Assembly: GCA_937896235.1 (NCBI GenBank)
Contig: CALBMX010000109.1
Span: 20,049 to 84,048, forward strand
Reading direction: 5' to 3'
DNA from: an uncultured bacterium
GTDB lineage: Bacteria > Planctomycetota > UBA1135 > GCA-002686595
Length of the DNA: 64,000 nt
Both the position numbers and the translations under genes were made by a program. Under the pieces are notes generated by a model, which was not told the DNA's origin, ran no database searches, and saw nothing but the letters and a program-made list of their open reading frames with translations. Below are positions 60,404 to 64,000 of this stretch, in pieces. Each line of letters begins with the position of its first letter. The stretch's first letter is position 1.

Positions 60404-63205
60404 TTAGTCCTCGAGTTCAGCAGTGCGGGCTAAGCGAACACCGCGTCCATCGCGAATGAGCTCGTTCGAGTCGTCGATATAGACGACCGGTACGAGGTCT
60501 ATGTGGACCAGCTCTTCGCTAACGCTCGACTTCCTAGACCGCCTCTGGGTCGCGCCTTCACCCGGTTTGAATTCGACAATCTGCTTCCAACTTCTCTCGA
60601 TCGCATCGCCGAAGATGAGTAACAGGTCGCCAGCGGCACACATGCTTAGTGCTTTGGAGATCGCCTCCTGCTCGTCCGGAATCTGCTCGATTTGCTCCGG
60701 AAGGACGCCCGCAGCAAGGAGGGCATCGGACTGCAAGCGGGGGATTTCGTCTCCATCACGGCCACGGGTGTTGTCGTCACGGCGGCAGATGTAGTGGTCG
60801 AAGTGGCCAGCACAAGCACGGGCTACCTCAACGATATCCTCATTGCGGCGATCGCCAGGTGCAGCCACAACAAGCACTCGTTTCCCTTCGGTCTCAAGCT
60901 GATCCGTAAGCGCAACCATCGCCCGTGCGGCAGCGGGGTTATGCCCGTAATCTAAAATCACCTTGAAGGGGTGATCGTCACAGATATTCATCCGCCCTGG
61001 TGCTTGGTAGTACGTCGTATCAAACGTGCGCAGGCCGAGGCGGATATCGTCAATCTTGATGCCCAGGCTATACGTCACCGCTGCGGCAAACATCGCGTTT
61101 TGAACGTTGTGAAGCGCCTTGCCTTCGATCGTACAGGGGATCTCGTGCGACCAAAGCAGAGGGATGTGAGCGCCCTTGTCATAGATGGTCAGCATGTGCC
61201 CCCCCATCCCTTGCTCGAGAACTACCGCTCGGCCACCGGCCTTGATGTGCTCTTTCACCAACTTGTGACCCTGGTTTAGGGTCACGTAGCAGACGGTCTT
61301 TGCTTGGGTGTAATCGGCCATTTTAAGGCACAGCTCGTCATCCGCATTCAAAACGGCCGTGTCTTTAGCGACCTCCACGATGATGCGCTTCACCTTGGCA
61401 AGCTCCTCGAGGGTCTCGATACCCCCAAGACCCAAGTGATCGGCCGCCACGTTCAAAACCGCGCCAACATCACAAGAGCGATACCCCATCCCTCGCCGAA
61501 GAAGTCCGCCGCGCGCGGTCTCCATCACGGCAACGTCAACGGAAGGATCCCGGAGAACCATGCGCGCGGCAGCGGGCCCCGTCATGTCTCCCTCGACCGT
61601 CTTATGCCCGTCGATATAGACAGCATCCGTAGTCGTGAGGCCGACGGTCTTACCTGAGCCTTTTAGAATGTGCGCCGTGAGGCGCGCCGTCGTTGTCTTC
61701 CCATTGGTTCCCGTGATCGTCGCGATCGGGATACGGCTCGGCATTCCAATCGGAAACAGCATGTCCATGACGGGGCCCGCCACATCACGTGATTGGCCCT
61801 CGCTCGGAGCAACGTGCATCCGAAAGCCGGGCGCAGCGTTCACCTCGCAGATCGCCCCGCCGTGGGTTCGATAGGATTGCGTGATGTCGTAGGTTAGAAA
61901 ATCCACGCCGCATACGTCTAAACCAATCGCCTTGGCAGCACGCTCGGCCATGTCGCGGTTGACCGGGTGGATTGCATCGGTCACATCCACGGCTGTCCCG
62001 CCGGTGGAGAGGTTTGCCGTCGACCGCAGGTAGAAAATCTCTCCCTTCACAAGAACGGTCTCGGGTGTATATCCGGCCTTCTCAAGGTGTTCGTAGGCGG
62101 CTCGGTCTAGCTCTAGCTTAGTGAGCACCCTCTCGTGCCCGATACCACGCCTTGGATCGGAGTTCACGAGCTCCATAAGCTCGCTGACGGTCTTCTCACC
62201 ATCACCAACAACATGGCCAGGGATCCGCTTGCTCGCCGCGACAAGCTTGCCATTGACGACAAGAAGGCGGTGGTCTAAGCCTTCGATAAAGCTCTCTACA
62301 AGCACCGCTCTACTGTGCTCGCGCGCGACGGTAAATGCAGTGCGCGCCTCGTCCTTTGTCATGATCCTAATGGTGACGCCGCGACCATGGTTTGCGTTCA
62401 ATGGCTTGATCACAACAGGAAAACCGACGCGCTCCGAAACCCGAGCGGCCTCCTCGTCAGAATACACGATGCGCTGCTTCGCAACAGGCAGCCCCAGATC
62501 GCCAAGCATCTGGTTCGTCTCTTCTTTGTCCGAGGCGATCTCGACGCCGATGTGCCGCGTCTCGCTAGTAATCGTCGCCTGGATACGGCGCTGCCACTTG
62601 CCGTGTCCGAACTGAACCAGCGAATACTTATTGAGGCGCAACCAAGGGATATCCCTCGCTTCCGCCGCATCTACCAGGCTCTGCGTCGACGGACCCAGCG
62701 CACGCCGCTGCGACGAGCGAATGAAAGAGTCGCGCTCCTTGGCCCAGTCAAACTCCGCATCGCGAAACTCGTCGATGCGAAGCTCCTTGGGGATCAGATG
62801 CTGCAGGAGTTCGATGGCCAGTTGCCCCGCCTGTAAGCCGACATCCTCCTGCTCATACTCGTAAACCACGGTGTACTCGCCGGCTGTTCCCGTCCCGCGC
62901 GTCTTACCAAAGGTCACGTGGGCTCCTGCGATATTCTGCAGTTCGATCGCGACATGTTCGAAGATGTGCCCCATCCACGTCCCTTGCTTCTCAGTTAGGC
63001 GTCGCACAAAACCGCCCGGCTCTCCATAGGAGCAACCGTGCTCTTTCAGCCCGGGTAAAGCCTCGACAAGGCCGTCCGTGAACGCCGTCCCGAGTTTGGA
63101 GGACGGCCAATGTTCTAGCTCGCCGAGATCGACCGTGAGCCGGATAACCCGGAAGAGCGCGAATAGGTTTGGACCGAGATATACATTGCGCGAAAGAATC
63201 TTCAT
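60404..63205 (-). CDS. cphA: Cyanophycin synthetase
   Basis: 933 residues, close to the usual 870-900. It makes multi-L-arginyl-poly-L-aspartate from Asp and Arg with ATP. The N-terminal domain has TWMGHIFEHVAIELQNIAG. An ATP-grasp domain follows (VVIKPLNANHGRGVTI; YDITQSYRTHGGAICEVNAAPGFRMH), then a Mur-ligase domain (ITGTNGKTTTARL; ETARGGLLRRGM; NVAADHLGLGG; DYGHNPAAARAM; RRDDNTRGRDGDEIP). Follows the cyanophycinase gene by 18 bp and precedes the second Mur-like gene. Confidence 0.95.
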   Translation of the reverse strand: MKILSRNVYLGPNLFALFRVIRLTVDLGELEHWPSSKLGTAFTDGLVEALPGLKEHGCSYGEPGGFVRRLTEKQGTWMGHIFEHVAIELQNIAGAHVTFGKTRGTGTAGEYTVVYEYEQEDVGLQAGQLAIELLQHLIPKELRIDEFRDAEFDWAKERDSFIRSSQRRALGPSTQSLVDAAEARDIPWLRLNKYSLVQFGHGKWQRRIQATITSETRHIGVEIASDKEETNQMLGDLGLPVAKQRIVYSDEEAARVSERVGFPVVIKPLNANHGRGVTIRIMTKDEARTAFTVAREHSRAVLVESFIEGLDHRLLVVNGKLVAASKRIPGHVVGDGEKTVSELMELVNSDPRRGIGHERVLTKLELDRAAYEHLEKAGYTPETVLVKGEIFYLRSTANLSTGGTAVDVTDAIHPVNRDMAERAAKAIGLDVCGVDFLTYDITQSYRTHGGAICEVNAAPGFRMHVAPSEGQSRDVAGPVMDMLFPIGMPSRIPIATITGTNGKTTTARLTAHILKGSGKTVGLTTTDAVYIDGHKTVEGDMTGPAAARMVLRDPSVDVAVMETARGGLLRRGMGYRSCDVGAVLNVAADHLGLGGIETLEELAKVKRIIVEVAKDTAVLNADDELCLKMADYTQAKTVCYVTLNQGHKLVKEHIKAGGRAVVLEQGMGGHMLTIYDKGAHIPLLWSHEIPCTIEGKALHNVQNAMFAAAVTYSLGIKIDDIRLGLRTFDTTYYQAPGRMNICDDHPFKVILDYGHNPAAARAMVALTDQLETEGKRVLVVAAPGDRRNEDIVEVARACAGHFDHYICRRDDNTRGRDGDEIPRLQSDALLAAGVLPEQIEQIPDEQEAISKALSMCAAGDLLLIFGDAIERSWKQIVEFKPGEGATQRRSRKSSVSEELVHIDLVPVVYIDDSNELIRDGRGVRLARTAELED

Positions 63206-63223
63206 AGGAACAGCTGGGGGGGG

Positions 63224-64000
63224 CTAGCGGGGCTCTGGCACTGGCGCGGGCTTGGCTACTCGGGTAACCATGTCGTAGGTACATCCCTCGATTAGGATGT
63301 GAATTCGCATGTTAATCAGGCAAACCGCCTCGTGGCGTTTAGCTGAGTCCATCGACGAAAACTCCATGTCCGCGGGATCTACGATCGTGATAGCGCCGCT
63401 GCCTACAACCGTGAGCTTTCTCTCTTGGTCAATAAATGCGGCGGTGTCCTCGTCCAAACCAATGCCGATCGGCCTGGGATTATAAGCGAGGGAGGTCATC
63501 AAGCGGCCAAGGCGATTGCGCTGGCCGAAATGTTGATCAATGATGGCGCGGTGTGTCAGTCCGAGCCCGGGGGCGAGCGTCACCATGTCGCTGCGCGGCG
63601 TCGGTCCCTCGTCGCCATAGGCGATCATGTGCTCGGCCATAATCGAGGCGCCCGCAGAGGTTCCAGCCACGTGCAAACCGTCCTTCGCATTGCGCTCGCG
63701 GATCATGTCGGCGACTGGGGTTCCCCCGAGCAAGGTCGAGAGGCGGAGCTGATTGCCGCCCGTGATAAAGACAGCGGTTGCGGTTGCCAACTTGTCCAGC
63801 CAATCGGTGCGTTTGCAGTCCGCCCGCGACTCGTAGGGCAAACTAAAGACGTTCGGCACGCCCAACTCTTTGAACAAGTTGATGTAGCGGTCCGCCGTAT
63901 CCTTCAAACGGGAAGCCGAGGGGATGATTGCGATGCGAGCATCCGCACCACCCGCGAGCTCCGCGAACTGTCGAAGGATAGACGCGTCGCGCACCTTCTC
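63224..64000 (-). CDS. cphB: Cyanophycinase (peptidase S51), 5' end outside window
   Basis: At least 258 residues; the frame runs to the window edge with EKVRDASILRQF, matching the GGGEDKxxD segment near the N-terminus of the family, so the missing part is short. The Ser nucleophile is in VAGTSAGASIMAEHMI. Other elements are FITGGNQLRLSTLL, GLGLTHRAIIDQHFGQRNRLGRL and GIGLDEDTAAFI. It cleaves cyanophycin into beta-Asp-Arg dipeptides. First visible gene of the cphB-cphA-Mur-like unit. Confidence 0.93.
   Translation of the reverse strand, partial: EKVRDASILRQFAELAGGADARIAIIPSASRLKDTADRYINLFKELGVPNVFSLPYESRADCKRTDWLDKLATATAVFITGGNQLRLSTLLGGTPVADMIRERNAKDGLHVAGTSAGASIMAEHMIAYGDEGPTPRSDMVTLAPGLGLTHRAIIDQHFGQRNRLGRLMTSLAYNPRPIGIGLDEDTAAFIDQERKLTVVGSGAITIVDPADMEFSSMDSAKRHEAVCLINMRIHILIEGCTYDMVTRVAKPAPVPEPR

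Noticed and set aside
1..64000. CRISPR arrays, rRNA, tRNA, att sites or replication origin
   Set aside because: No spaced direct-repeat series, no conserved RNA gene segments and no DnaA-box cluster were seen on reading both strands; a tRNAscan or CRISPR search was not possible.

Overview
The window is a dense, GC-rich bacterial chromosome segment with about 50 protein genes and no rRNA, tRNA, CRISPR array or complete insertion sequence that I could find. The gene style suggests Planctomycetota or a close PVC relative. The signs are secreted proteins with a recurring C-terminal beta domain, a Ser/Thr kinase fused to TPRs, a propeller protein fused to a DUF1080 (3-keto-disaccharide hydrolase) domain beside a c-type cytochrome and a Gfo/Idh/MocA oxidoreductase, and an ECF sigma/anti-sigma pair with a TPR tail. 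This placement is inferred from gene content; no marker gene is present. Operons are tight: ATGA, GTGA or TAATG overlaps are common, and three convergent gene pairs share the same 4-nt stop overlap.

Layout. 1-3757: degenerate gluzincin-like protein (cut by the window edge), a small secreted protein, GNAT, VOC/zinc-ribbon fusion, NUDIX CoA pyrophosphatase and a lipoprotein. 3741-9331: aspartate-family amino-acid locus, with two transsulfuration-type PLP enzymes flanking an ACT-less aspartokinase-homoserine dehydrogenase fusion, divergent from asd. 9547-20001: secreted proteins, sigma/anti-sigma pair, an orphan IS66 TnpA-like gene, a large secreted alpha/beta hydrolase and a WD40-like protein. 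20331-27449: hemolysin III and a four-gene sugar (3-keto-glycoside type) operon. 27663-30651: proton-translocating transhydrogenase pntAA-pntAB-pntB. 30778-38837: DUF2164 protein, PDZ/carboxypeptidase-regulatory-like membrane protein, xanthine dehydrogenase xdhAB, SDR epimerase.

38855-42190: a tryptophanase gene divergent from a hipBA toxin-antitoxin pair across an AT-rich region with repeats. 42187-50726: the most striking locus, an eight-gene operon had-oah-dch-bcrC-bcrB-bcrA-bcrD-SDR. It encodes ATP-dependent (class I) benzoyl-CoA reductase and the enzymes that carry the product to ring cleavage at 3-hydroxypimeloyl-CoA. The last gene is a plausible 3-hydroxypimeloyl-CoA dehydrogenase. A 16-nt perfect palindrome lies about 80 bp upstream of the operon.

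51246-58642: an unknown protein, the kinase-TPR fusion, an MscS channel, a YgiQ-type radical SAM protein and a threonine aldolase. 58639-64000: a cyanophycin cluster (cyanophycinase, cyanophycin synthetase and a second Mur-ligase-like protein) for storing and mobilising Asp/Arg polymer, cut by the window end.
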